Part shown: positions 52,791 to 63,016 of the stretch, one piece after another
How positions within the stretch are numbered: the stretch's first letter is position 1
How the letters are laid out: the number at the start of each line of letters is the position of its first letter
From: Pyropia yezoensis
Taxonomy: Eukaryota; Rhodophyta; Bangiophyceae; Bangiales; Bangiaceae
Length of the DNA stretch: 64,000 nt
Direction of reading: 5' to 3'
Assembly: GCA_009829735.1 (NCBI GenBank)
Contig: CM020619.1
Coordinates: forward strand, 20,279,816 to 20,343,815
Notes under the pieces: generated by a model
Told to the model about the DNA's origin: nothing
Databases searched by the model: none
What the model saw: only the letters and a program-made list of their open reading frames with translations
Translations under genes and position numbers: made by a program

Positions 52791-53117
52791 GCCGCTACAC
52801 ACACCTAGTTAAAACCGCTCCAGAGCGGTCTTGCGGGTTTTCGTTGGCATCAGGCCATTTGATTGGACAGGGGGCCTTCCAGTCAGTAAAGTCAGCCCTC
52901 ACGCGAGGATTTCCAACACTGGCCTGCAGACAGGGGTACACGGGCCTGTGACGTCATCTGCTGGAATCGAACTTTTGAAAGAGCAGGCCAGTGGCGGGAC
53001 AGGCCCAAGGCAGCCCTTCAAATCAACTTGGCGGCGACGCGCTGCCCGCTGCCATCGACCCCCATCATGCTCAGATATGTATGCGGGCGTACACAAGGGA
53101 GAGGTCAAACAATGCTA

Positions 53118-53569
53118 TTACAGAAGGAGAAATGCAACGACAGGGTCCCACTCCTCCTCTTCTAAAATGTCGCTCTCCGCCTCGGCTGCGGCAGCAAGTT
53201 GGGCCTCATCCTCCGCCAGCTTTTCCGCACGCAGCAGCCGATTTTTGCAGGCGCGAACGGTGACGTCTGCGCCCGCCACCCGACCGTCTGCCCAGGCACG
53301 CATGTCCACCTGCTGCTTGGTGTGGGCGGCCGTGGCGCGCCCATAATCTGGTTTGTTGACACGCAGCCGGCCAGAGATGCCAGGTAGTCCTCGGCAGCCC
53401 TCGTGGGGAACAGGAACGCCTGGTGGCACCCTGTGCACATAAACGTCAACGGGGTACCCGTAGAGAGGTTAAGAATGTCCTTTACCGCGCTAGCCAGACC
53501 ATCCAAAGCACTGCAGGCCCATACAAGAAAAAAAAAAAAACTCAGGGAAGAATCCGAGAACAGAACCAA
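53118..53569 (-). pseudogene. Unassigned ORF with CXXC motif and acidic tail, one frameshift
   Basis: Two minus-strand frames join: the first (from 53569) encodes LNLSTGTPLTFMCTGCHQ, then FLFPTRAAEDYLASLAG. The second (to 53118) continues LRVNKPDYGRATAAHT, DMRAWADGRVAGADVTVR, a helical RLLRAEKLAEDEAQ and the acidic end EEEEWDP. The switch lies near 53370-53400. Composition and continuity suggest a real, broken exon, perhaps the C-terminal part of a transposon protein. No family is recognised. Confidence 0.4.
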
Positions 53570-54839
53570 GTCAGATGGGTCCGACTACGGTCTCTCATGC
53601 CGTACGGGGCACGATCTCAAAAGAAATATGGGACAGGTACCTCGCCGGGATCGCCACACACTCCCCGTGACACCAGCGTCATACTCAAGCAGTCAGGGCG
53701 ATTGCCTCACGCTGCCTCATGGCCGACCCCGCCGCTGACCTCATATGCCCCTCCGCCGCCCATCTCGGCGCCGTCCGCCAGCGCCGCAGCACAGCCGACA
53801 GGTGGGTGTGCCAGGGAGTGTCAGGAGGCTGCGGCGGTCCCGCAGCGGGGAAAGCCCGACGTCAGAGCGCCCAACGGGGCCGATACAGTACGTCGGCTCG
53901 GAGGGGAGGGCGGGTGTGCTCGGTCAAAGGTTTCAGATGCCGGGAGGCGGATCGGCGCTCCAGGTCGCTCCAGGTGCCCTCCCGCTTGAATCCCAGGTGA
54001 AACTTTGGGCGATTTTTTTCATGTACTTTCGGGCCGTACGACCGCCCTTAACTAGGTGTGTACAGTCGCCGGGCACCGTGGCGGCGAGCGCGTCCAGCAG
54101 CGACTTCGCGGGGGAGGGGTGTCAGGGTGAGGGGGGGGTGCGGGGGGAGGACATGGGCGGTCAGGCGTGGCGGTTGCGGGGGGGAGGGGGGGGGGGCGTC
54201 TGGCCGCAGCCCCCGGAACAGGGGGGCCGCTGGGACCTGCATCCGGATGCGGGGCAAGCGGCTAGTGGCGGCGGCGGTGGCGGTGGCGGCGGTGGCGGTG
54301 GGGGTGGCGCCGGTGGCGGAGGCTGGGTCCCTGCCTTGCCCCGTCCATAGCGGGGGGGGTGTCAGCGCGGCGGGAGAGCCGTGGGGTTGTGATGGGCGCG
54401 ACCACGGCGCCGCCGCCTCTGCCGCTGCTGCTGCCGCTGCCGCTGCCGCTTTAGCCGCTGGGGGACTAACGGGAGGGGGTGTAGGCACCCGGCGGGATGG
54501 GTGCGGCGGCGGCGGTGGCGGCGGCGGCGGCGGAGGTGGCGGCGGTGGCGGCCTTGGCGGCCTTGGCAGGGGCGGCGGTGGGGGGGCGGGCGAGCTGGGG
54601 GGGTGGGGCGCCGATACGAGCGCCGGCGGCGGCGGCAGCGGCGTGCGCGGCGGCATTGGCGGCATCTTGGGCGGCGGCAAGTGCGGCGGTCTGGGAAGCC
54701 ACGCCATGGACGGCGCCGTCGGCATGGGCGGCGGCCTCGGCGGCGGGTCTGGGCATGTGGTGCACCCGTGCCCAATCCCCCCCCCCCCCCCGCCCCCCTC
54801 GCACCACCACGACCTACCCCCACCCTGCCGGCATTATGC

Positions 54840-55565
54840 CTGTGGCGGAGGTGGTGGCGGACATAGTGGCCGACGCGGTGGCGGCCACAGTGGGCGAGGC
54901 GGGGGCGGTCGCGACCACGGTGGGCGAGGCGGTGGCGGCCGTGGTAGCGGAGGCGGTCGCGGCCACGGTGGGTGAGGCGGTGGCGGCCAAGACGGCGGAG
55001 GCGGTCGCGGCCACGGTAAGGAGGGCTGTGGTGCTGGCGGTCACGGTGGGGGAGGCGGTGACGTTTGCGGCCATGGTCGCGAAGGCGGCGGCGGCCATGT
55101 GGCGGAGGTGGTGGCGGTCACGGTCGCCGAGGCGTTGGCCATCGCGGCTGCGGTGGGCAATACAGTGGCGACCACGGTGGCCAAGGCGGTCCCGGCCGCA
55201 GTGAGGGAGGCGGTGGCGGTGGCGACCACATTGGGGGAGGCCATCGCGGTCGCGGCTACGGTGGGCGAGGGTGTGGCGGCCACGGTGGCGGGGGTGTCGG
55301 CGGCCACAGTGGCGGAGGCGGTGGCGGTCACGGTGGGCGACGCGGTTGCGGTCGCGGCTGTGGTGCGCGAGACTGTGGCGGCCACGGCGGCGGAGGCGGT
55401 CACGGCCACGTTCAGGGAGGCGGCGGCCGTGGCGGCCACGGTGGCGCAGGCGGCAGCGGCTACAGAGGTGGAAGCGGTGGCGGTCATGGTGAGGGAGGCG
55501 GTGGCGGTGGCGGTTACAGTGGCTGTGGCTGACGGCGACGGTGGTGGAGGCTGTGGGCAGTGGCG
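54840..55565. repeat. GC minisatellite, ~12/24-bp units, open on both strands
   Basis: Units resemble GCGGTGGCGGCCACGGTGGG (plus CGAG), repeated about 30 times with substitutions. One plus frame encodes Ala/Val/Glu octads of the form EAVAATVG; the minus strand encodes Ala/Thr/Pro or His/Arg repeats. Because the unit length is a multiple of three, all of these frames stay open, so openness is not evidence of a gene. Confidence 0.75.
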
Positions 55566-56094
55566 GCGGTGGCGGTAGTGACCACGTTGGCGGAGGCGGC
55601 GGCCAGCGGCGATAAACGGTGTGGGGCTGCGGGGGATGGGGACGGCCGTGGTCGCAGTTGTCTGGGGCATACCTGCGTCTGCGCCCTCTGTCTGGCGCAC
55701 GACAGACACCGGCACTGTGCCATGACGCGAACACCGCATGTGGCCGTGTCTGTGTCGGTGTCTGTGCCGAGGATCTCGGTGATCGAGGTGCCCCGCCGCG
55801 GTGCACTCGCCGGCGTGCTACGTGCTGGCAACTACCATTTCAATAAACATCAAAGAAAGTGCATAAAAATCGAACAACAATTCCACATGGACTGGAAGCG
55901 AAAAGACGGCATCCGGTTGCTGCCGGATACTCCTTGCGATGCCTATTCAACTCACTGTATGTTTTTTTTGCAAGTTGCACTGCATCGCGTTGCATGCGCG
56001 GCTGCATAATCGCTGTCCTGCGTAAAAATTTCAAAAGAGGTTGAAATGCGTGAAAAACATGCAGCGAATTGCAGTGGTTCCGGTCGCCGACGAT

Positions 56095-57480
56095 CACCGT
56101 TCGGGTGCAGGGTCGGGTGAGGGTAAGCCATCTGGCTTCCTCGATAACGTCGGTATTGGCCCGTCGGGGGCAGCCGGTCCTGGGCGTACGCTTTGCCACG
56201 CTAGTTCAGTTCGCGGCAATCCCCCCCGAGAGGTCCAAAGGGGTTTGAGGCCCCTGGGTCTGAAGTCCCCACAAAAGGAACGGAATCAGGCGATGGTGAG
56301 GGCCATGAGTAGCCCGTTGTCGCCGTTTCACCAGCGGATGTCCTTTTTGTAAAGTCATTATTCGACAATGTCCGGCTCGGTAATCGCCTCAAGGGCGATA
56401 ATCGAGCCGCACATCACACGACAGCCCTCCTCAGCAAGACAAGAATGTTCCGACGAGAAAAAGAAGTGCGATTGATGATTGAAATTATATTCTGGAATGA
56501 TCTGCACAATCCTATTGTGTCGAGCGTCACCCCCCGCCTCGTCGTCCCAGCATCCCCACCGGCACCCGCAATGCGCACAAACTTGCGCTTCGTTGCCCCA
56601 CACCCCCGTTCCTCCTCACGAGACCAACGTGCGAACGTTGCGGTTGCAAACCCGCTGCGACCGGGCTTCAGCGACATCGATGGCATGGACCGCGCTGTCG
56701 GCGGCGACGCAGGGACGGAAGCTACGCCCATTGGCGGTGCAGATTTGATTTTGTCACAGCCAGTGCCTGGGCGTTCTGCTGGTGGTCGCCCCTCGGCTTG
56801 CGCCGCGGTGGGGTCCGCATCCTCCTGGTTCGGTGGCGGCGGGTTGGCGACTCCCCCTGGAGACAGGGATTTGCCGATCAGAGTGACACCTGGCGCGGTA
56901 CCTCCCGCCCGTCGTGGCGGCAGATCTTAAAGCGCCGCCCCTGGGGCCACAGCCCACTCCCGAGGGCTCCGCTTGCCGGTTGGCCCACCCATTTCATTGT
57001 CCTCTCCTGTGCAAGGCGTTGACGCTGGCGGCGGCGGACATCAAAATCACGCAGTCCGCTCGGCGGGCCGCCCGCGTGGTGGCGGCTCACCCACAGGCGC
57101 AACGACCATTCCATCACTCCTTGTGCAAGGCGGCGGCGGACCTGGTGGGGCTGGGCAAAACTTGGTGCCTGTCAGGAGTGACCAAGAACAAGTATTCTCC
57201 ACGACTGAAGCGGCACATCCAGCGGGGCGGACAGGCGTATCTGGGGAGGCTGGCTTCCTTGCGACTCCCGCTACTTCTGTGGCGGTCTCGAGTGCGGTCG
57301 ACGCCGCCACTGCGGCTGCCGATGCTTCCATTGTACTGCTGCACCCATCCGCCACCCCGGTTTTGTCTGCGTCAATGCGCGCAGCAGCCCGCGCTGCAGC
57401 TGTGACGGCCCACGCTGTGCTGACGTCACCTTCCTCTGCGCACGTCCCTGCACGCCGTATCGGAGGGGAGCGGCGCACGA
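56095..57480. other. Region upstream of the pogo-type transposase
   Basis: Two plus-strand frames (56445-56930 and 56973 onward) are open. The second runs in frame into the transposase and could be its N-terminal extension, but it is Gly/Ala/Pro-rich with no motif. Confidence 0.35.
56373..56409. repeat. Hairpin, 7+6-bp stem
   Basis: CGGCTCG pairs with CGAGCCG and ATCGCC with GGCGAT, separated by a 3x3 internal loop and closed by a 5-nt loop. Confidence 0.6.
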
Positions 57481-59149
57481 TGACCCCGTTGACTCTCGGG
57501 ACGAAGCTGCACATCATCCAATGGAAGTTGGCCGGCAAGTCGTGGGACTACCTTGCGGCACAACTCAATTCGGGGCACTCCTATAGCGCCATGAGCCGGA
57601 CCTGGAAAAGTCGGGCAAAATATCTCGCGAGAGCGGCGGGAGAGGAGTCGGTGGAGGCGGCATCCAGGAAGGTAGGCGCTTTTCCGCAGACGGACGCGCG
57701 ACTGCACGCCTGGTGTCTGGCGGTCGGCGCTCGGGGCCGCAAGCGGGTGCCTGTGTCTTTGGCCATCCTTCGGTGCAAGGCGTTGCAGATAGCATCTACC
57801 CTCGACGTATCTAACTTCAGTGCATCCAATGGCTACTGCAGAACTGGCCACGGCGCTACGGGGGGGAAATTGTGGCCTTGCACGGGTGCGGCGCCTTGGC
57901 AAACGTAGAGGAGGCCGCGGCACGCATGGCCGAGATCCGGCAGCAGCTGGCGGGTGTCGACCCAGACTTTTTTTACAATGCTGACGAAACGGGTCTCTTG
58001 TACCGGTGCCTGCCTTCCCGCTCCTATGTGGTACGCGACGACCGTCGGCAAGCGTGGAGGTCCAAAGTTATGCGGAGCAAGGACCGGGTAACCTTTACCC
58101 TTTGCAGTAATGCAACAGGGTCCCACAAGCTACCTGTCACAATGATTGGGAAGGCGGCCCAGCCTGTTTGTTTCGTCGGCCAAGCCAACCTGTGCCCGCT
58201 CCCGTACTACTCTCCGAAGTCGGCCTGGACTGACACGAGTGTTTTCAAGATGAGGTTCCACGAGGTGTGTGTAGCGGGTGTACGGACGCGGATGCGCAGC
58301 CCCGTCTTCCTATTTTTGGACAACCTGGGGTGTCATTCGGACATTTCCGACCTTCAGGTGACCATTATCGAGCTGCCTTCGAACACAACGGCGGTGTACC
58401 AGCCAATCTATGCGGGTGTTATTGCCGCCCTGAAGCGGCGGTACAAGTTTCGCCTGCTCCAGAAGGTGGTGGCCAACCTGGATGGATTGCTGGCCTCGGG
58501 TGAAGCTCAGCCCCAGGTGCCGCGTGGGGGATGGTTGGACGTCATGGGACAGGCCCATGAACGTGACGCGGCCCTCATCATTGAGAAAGAGTGGCGGGCC
58601 ATCACCGCCGAGCACCTTGCCAATTGCTGGCTTAAGACGGACGTCCTACCGATTGAGGCTGCCGCATCGGTCCGCCGCCAGGTCCATGGCGTGGTGCCGG
58701 CTTTCGACAACGTACACACGAACGTATCTGATGCTGTGGCGTTTCTGACCAGCGCCTTGCTCGCAGAGGAGTTTGTAGGCGTCAGGGGGCCCGACAGAGT
58801 GCGAGCATTCCGTCTTTGGCTTGCCGCAGAGGACGACGCCGTGGCGATTGACGAGACGGTGGTTATGGTTTTGGATGGGGAGGACGACGAGTGCGCCCGG
58901 ATTGTATTTTTTTTTCTCGATCAAGTGCCCCGTCTTGCAGCAGCTGCGCCCGTCTTCACCCCCCCCCCCTTCTTTGACTTAGCCGTCCCACTCGCTGATG
59001 TAGACGCGAGGGTTCAGTCCTCGCCCAAGCTCCAAATTGTACATAAACTACTGTACTTGAGTGGACATCGCTGTCGGGACAGTCCGGAACATGCAACACT
59101 CAGTGTGGAACAGGAGAGGGCTACTTGTACACAAGACCCCCAGCCATAA
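57481..59149 (+). pseudogene. pogo/Tigger (DDE_1) transposase, frameshifted, third catalytic Asp lost
   Basis: ATG at 57481 begins MTPLTLGTKLHII, a CENP-B/pogo-type helix-turn-helix, followed by a Tc5/CENP-B second HTH (FPQTDARLHAWC, LDVSNFSASNGY). A one-base loss near 57836 moves the rest into the next frame (57872-59149). The DDE_1 nuclease follows: YNADETGL with the first Asp, LFLDNLGCHSD with the second (58319-58321), then QPIYAGVIAALKRRY, where the family has Asp at the Tyr (58409-58411). The C-terminus is acidic. A working enzyme would cut and paste at TA sites. With a frameshift and a lost catalytic residue, this copy is dead. Terminal repeats were not found. Confidence 0.88.
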
Positions 59150-59385
59150 TCGTGTACGCACTGTAGTAAGATGGGGTTTTTGAGGACACCCCATGTTGGC
59201 TGCGCCGCGCGCGAGGCGGTCGATCTGATAAAACGTCAAGCGACTCCACATCGGACTATTGCGGTGGGGAAAGACCCCTCGACGTGGGCGTCGCCGTCAA
59301 CGTGCTGTAGCGCGGGCTCTTCATGCAGAGCCTGTTGAGCCGCTAATTCCCCTACGGGACGTTCCGGAGAAGATTATCTCAACGG
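59150..59385. other. Junction between the dead transposase and element 4
   Basis: No ORF supported. It may include the 5' leader or LTR of element 4, but no second LTR copy lies in the window to confirm this. Confidence 0.3.
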
Positions 59386-60629
59386 ATGAACGCCAAAAAG
59401 CGCTTCCGGACTGTCAGACAGGATCTCCTACATAACAAGGATGATCGCATCCGTGGTGTGCAGGGCACGGGTCTCGAAAAGAAGAAGCAGGATGTGGCCA
59501 ACCGTATTGACCGTGGCTCTGAGATTGGGGGTGACCCCCCTTTTGAAACGGTGGAGTTCCTCAACCGCTACCAGAAGGCGGCTGACGACCACATTGTGTG
59601 AGAGGCGCAAGCCCTCTGCCTCCTCACCGAGTTTATGAAGGAGGAGTTGAAAAGGGATTTATTGAGTTTGCTCCCCTTCAAGCTGGAGGGCGGACGTCCA
59701 GGGGAGGTATCCTCCTGTGGAAATGGTGAACTGGCTGCTGAGAACCTCTGCCACGGAGAATAATAACCAGGCGCAGCGGGCTGAATAAGCTCCTCCTCAA
59801 AGGACCTGGAAGAGGACGACAACGCGTTATGTACGCGTCTACAAGAGATCCACGCTAAGTATGGATGCATCCAAACAGGGCCCCAGATGAGGGCCCGTTT
59901 TTTCCAAGTGTTACGCTGGGAGGTACTCGTGGACGTCATCCCGTACTTGGCGGACCACCCTAGCATCCCCCTGCAAGGGCAAGTGCAGTACGCGCGCCAC
60001 CGCGGGGACGCACTCCGCCTGGAGTCCGCCGCAAGGCGGAGGCCAAAGAACAGAAGGAGGCGGAGGCATCTACCCGCCGAGCTGAGGAGGTGGCCAGAGA
60101 GGTCGAGTGGGCCACTCGACGCGCCAAGCATCGCGTATTGGGAAACGCGGTCACGTCCACGACATTGGTGACGGTGGTGCCCTTTCCGAGCGTATCCCCC
60201 ACTCCGCCGAACGCGAGTTGCTCTTCTACCTGTACGTGGAGAGACACTCTCCATCGCTTCCTTTGAGGCATGTGTAACAGCATGGAGCATTGGACGCAGC
60301 TCTGCTCGTCCCTACCGAAGTTAGTTCGAGACCAGATAGCTCGGATGCGGGCCCAACGGCCGTCGTCGACGCTACGTAGCCGTTCCTCGGGAGAAGCCGC
60401 GGCCGCAATGAAGGCGCCGGTGGGTGCAGAGACAGACACCTCTGGCGGACCGGCGCAAGTAGAGGACTCCTCCGAGAGTTTTACCCCTACTTCGGGCCCG
60501 TCTTCGGGAAACGAGTACAGGGCGGGATCGCCGCGGGTTCCCCTACGGCGGCTTTGGCCCCCAAGGGGCCAAGGCGAATCTTTCACCGCCCAAACACACC
60601 GAGGACGAATCTATCAGAGCTTTCCCTGA
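59386..60629 (+). pseudogene. gag: gag remnant of element 4
   Basis: Basic N-terminal segment (MNAKKRFRTVRQDLLHN), then broken frames. Near 60264-60303 the residues C, X4, H, X4, C (CNSMEHWTQLC) match the last three ligands of a gag zinc knuckle. The codon where the first Cys is expected is TGA (60264-60266). The following Ser/Thr/Gly-rich stretch ends at TGA 60627-60629. Several stops make the gene non-functional. Confidence 0.5.
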
Positions 60630-60630
60630 A

Positions 60631-61083
60631 GTGGACAGTGATGAGGTCCTTTGTTGCTTTATGCCTCTTTCTGCTTACCAGGCGGCTGTGCGCCTGGTTT
60701 TGAATGAGGGGTATGAGCTTGCTAAGCGTGCTGTGCTTGACACAGGTTGTGGGCCAACATCGATACGCTCCAGCCTACTCCCACAAGGAATGGATCTCCA
60801 ACCCCAGGGGGAGTTGGAACATGGATGGTTCTTCGACCTCCAAGGAGGATGGCTCTCCATCCGCGGCAGGGTGCGGCTCGGGATATTGTTAGGAGACCTG
60901 ATCTTCTATTTGTCTTTTGGAATGATGGACAGCATGAGGGTTCCGGGCGTCCTGGGCAAGTCGTTTGCGGAAACCGAAGTAAAGACTACCTGTACTGAGA
61001 AGCAGACAGTGACCCTGAAGGCAGGCACGGTTATACGGATTCTGCGGGACGTGCAAGAGAAGGACCCGGTATCGGTCGAGTGA
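60631..61083 (+). pseudogene. pro: Aspartic protease region of element 4
   Basis: Encodes AVLDTGCGPTSIRSSLLP, a retropepsin active site (Asp-Thr-Gly), within a 150-residue open stretch ending at TGA. Strand-like segments follow (LSIRGRVRLGILLGDLIFYL). It is followed by the protease-RT linker at 61204-61584 in another frame. Confidence 0.7.
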
Positions 61084-61203
61084 CATCCCAGGCCTGCCAG
61101 TTCGCCAAGGCATTCGGGGAACATGTACCTGAATACGAAGGCCAAGCTCAAGCCTGGCACCGTGTCGTATGTGCCTGTTTCAGGCACCCTATAAGGCCAT
61201 CGA

Positions 61204-62367
61204 ATGATTAAGGGACAGCCAAAGGTGGCCTCTACGAACGGGATCCACGTGGCCAATCGCCCAAGAGACCTGGACGAAGGCAATCCCTATTATGTCCAAG
61301 TGATGAGCCTTTTCAATAAGGACTTTCGGTTGCGGAAGGGGATGGTCACTGCGAATATCACCCCTTTCAAAGGACCCCTCACCCAGGCAAAGCCTGGAGA
61401 GTTGAAATCCTTGGTGGCACCCCTCACGGTGATGGAAGACGCCCATGCTCAAGTCGACATAGGTGAGGCTCCGGACGCCTTGAGAGACCAGCTCATGGGG
61501 CTGGTCGAGAATTTTAAGTCCCTATGGGACGGAACGCTACGCCTGATTAAAAAATACGGTTCACCATGTTCACCTCAAGCCTAGGGCCACCCCCGCTTGC
61601 CAGATGCCCTACGGGACTAGGCACTGCTATCGCAAGATGGAGGAGGAGCACGTGGAGAAGAGGATGAATCTGGAGGTGATTGAGCCCGCCGTGGGCTAGT
61701 GGGCTAGTCCCGTCGTGATTGTCCCAAAGCCGGATGGGCTCCCCCGTTTCTGAATTGACTACCGACGCCTTAACCTGGTAGCGGTCGAGGACGCCGACCC
61801 CATCCCAAGGATAAATGAATGATTGTACTCCCTGGGTCACGCCAAGGTCCTCTCAACATTGGACTGCAACGTGGGTTATTGGCAAACTCCAATAGCCCCT
61901 GAGGATAAACACCTCACGGCGTTTACGTGTCATAAGGGCACTTGGCAGTGTGTGCGCTTGCCCGTTCGGTTGCGCAATGCAACGGCTACCTTTCATGGAG
62001 GGATGGATATTATCTTGGTGGGTGTGAAGTGGCAAACATGTTTGGTCTACCTGGAAGACATTATCGTCTTTCCACGCTCCCAAGAGAAGGATCTGGTCCA
62101 CCTGGACAGCGTCCTTCACTTGTAGAAGGAGAATCGGGCTTCCCTGATGCCCTCAAAGTCCCACCTCTTCCAAAAGGAGCTGAAGTATCTAGGACGTGTT
62201 ATTGCTCCTGGACGAGCGGCGGAAAATCATAAGAATACGAGAGCTCTAAACGAGCGTCACTACCCTCGAACCAAAACTCAGCTTAAGAGCTTTTTTGGGA
62301 AGTGCGGCGCACACCGCCGTTTTGTACCCGGCTTCGCAAAGGTGGCCAAACATCTGAAAGTACTAAT
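61204..62367 (+). pseudogene. pol: Linker and RT remnant of element 4
   Basis: Linker frame 61204-61584, then RT pieces in other frames: PVVIVPKPDGLPRF, then IDYRRLNLV (each followed or preceded by stops), STLDCNVGYWQTPIAPED, a degenerate MPFGL (LPVRLRNATATFHGG), and the catalytic box as YLEDIIVF with Glu for the first Asp of YLDD (about 62050). It continues KYLGRVIAPG and LKSFFGKCGAHRRFV until the insertion at 62368. At least six in-frame stops. Confidence 0.8.
62363..62367. repeat. Target-site duplication CTAAT, left copy
   Basis: Pairs with CTAAC at 63012-63016; one of five bases differs. Confidence 0.65.
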
Positions 62368-63011
62368 TGTGCCGTAATGGGACCCAGATTCCCGGACCCA
62401 GAAATCACAACCACACACACAGAGACCACAGTCCGAAGCCCAGGAAGGATCACGTAAGAGCCCTTGCTGATCCACTCACCCGCCACAATACGAGGCAAAG
62501 GTAAAAAGGACAAAAGCCCGAGGGAGAAGGAACCCAAAGTACTGTTGATTTTACAAGATGGCCCCGGGGAGAACCCCGGAGCACCCCTCAAGAACCTCCC
62601 CCCCTGGCCCCTCCAGGGGCCCTGAGCAAGGCCCCCAGAGGGCGCCCCCAGCGGGCCAAGTGCCAGCAAGGCACCGGCCGCTCACCGGGCCAACACACAA
62701 AAAGCAAGCGAAATCCCCCCACACACAAATGTCAATCCCCGAAAAAAGCCCAGTGGGAAAAAGGGGAAAGACACGAAATCACGCAAGGAAAACAAATGCG
62801 AAAAATCAAACAAATATCCCGGAGGTCAGTATGCCCCAACCCGGCAAGTCCACCGCTCCTGGTGACCAATCAGGGCACCCAACTTGTCGCCACTGCCCCG
62901 GGCGACCGATGCAGGAATCCTCGGCCAGCGCGTGGTTCCACGAGGCGCCGCCAGCCGCGTCCGAAGTCAGTCTCCCGGGTTCCAACGGTCCCAGAGGCTC
63001 AGAACGCAACA
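62368..63011. mobile_element. 644-bp solo-LTR-like insertion in element 4 pol
   Basis: The insert starts TGTGCC and ends CAACA (TG...CA), is flanked by CTAAT/CTAAC, and has no ORF with motifs. Removing it plus one duplication copy rejoins the pol reading frame so that LKVL is followed by TSTHL, matching the LTVLTSSTL of element 1 at the same place. This fits a solo LTR left by LTR-LTR recombination; the parent family is not in the window. Confidence 0.75.
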
Positions 63012-63016
63012 CTAAC
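63012..63016. repeat. Target-site duplication CTAAC, right copy
   Basis: See 62363-62367. The right copy gives the codon expected from element 1. Confidence 0.65.

Larger units (their letters stand above)
50798..56094. mobile_element. Possible DNA transposon bounded by 21-bp perfect inverted repeats
   Basis: 50798-50818 and 56074-56094 are exact reverse complements (ATCGTCGGCGACCGGAACCAC and its complement), followed inward on both sides by similar GCAA/TTGC-rich subterminal sequence. The interior holds one unassigned ORF (53118-53569, -), G-rich tracts and a large minisatellite. No target duplication is visible and no transposase is recognised, so the superfamily is unknown. Confidence 0.45.

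Noticed and set aside
54814..55806. 330-codon His/Arg-rich minus-strand ORF
   Set aside because: It is produced by the minisatellite; other frames on both strands are equally open.
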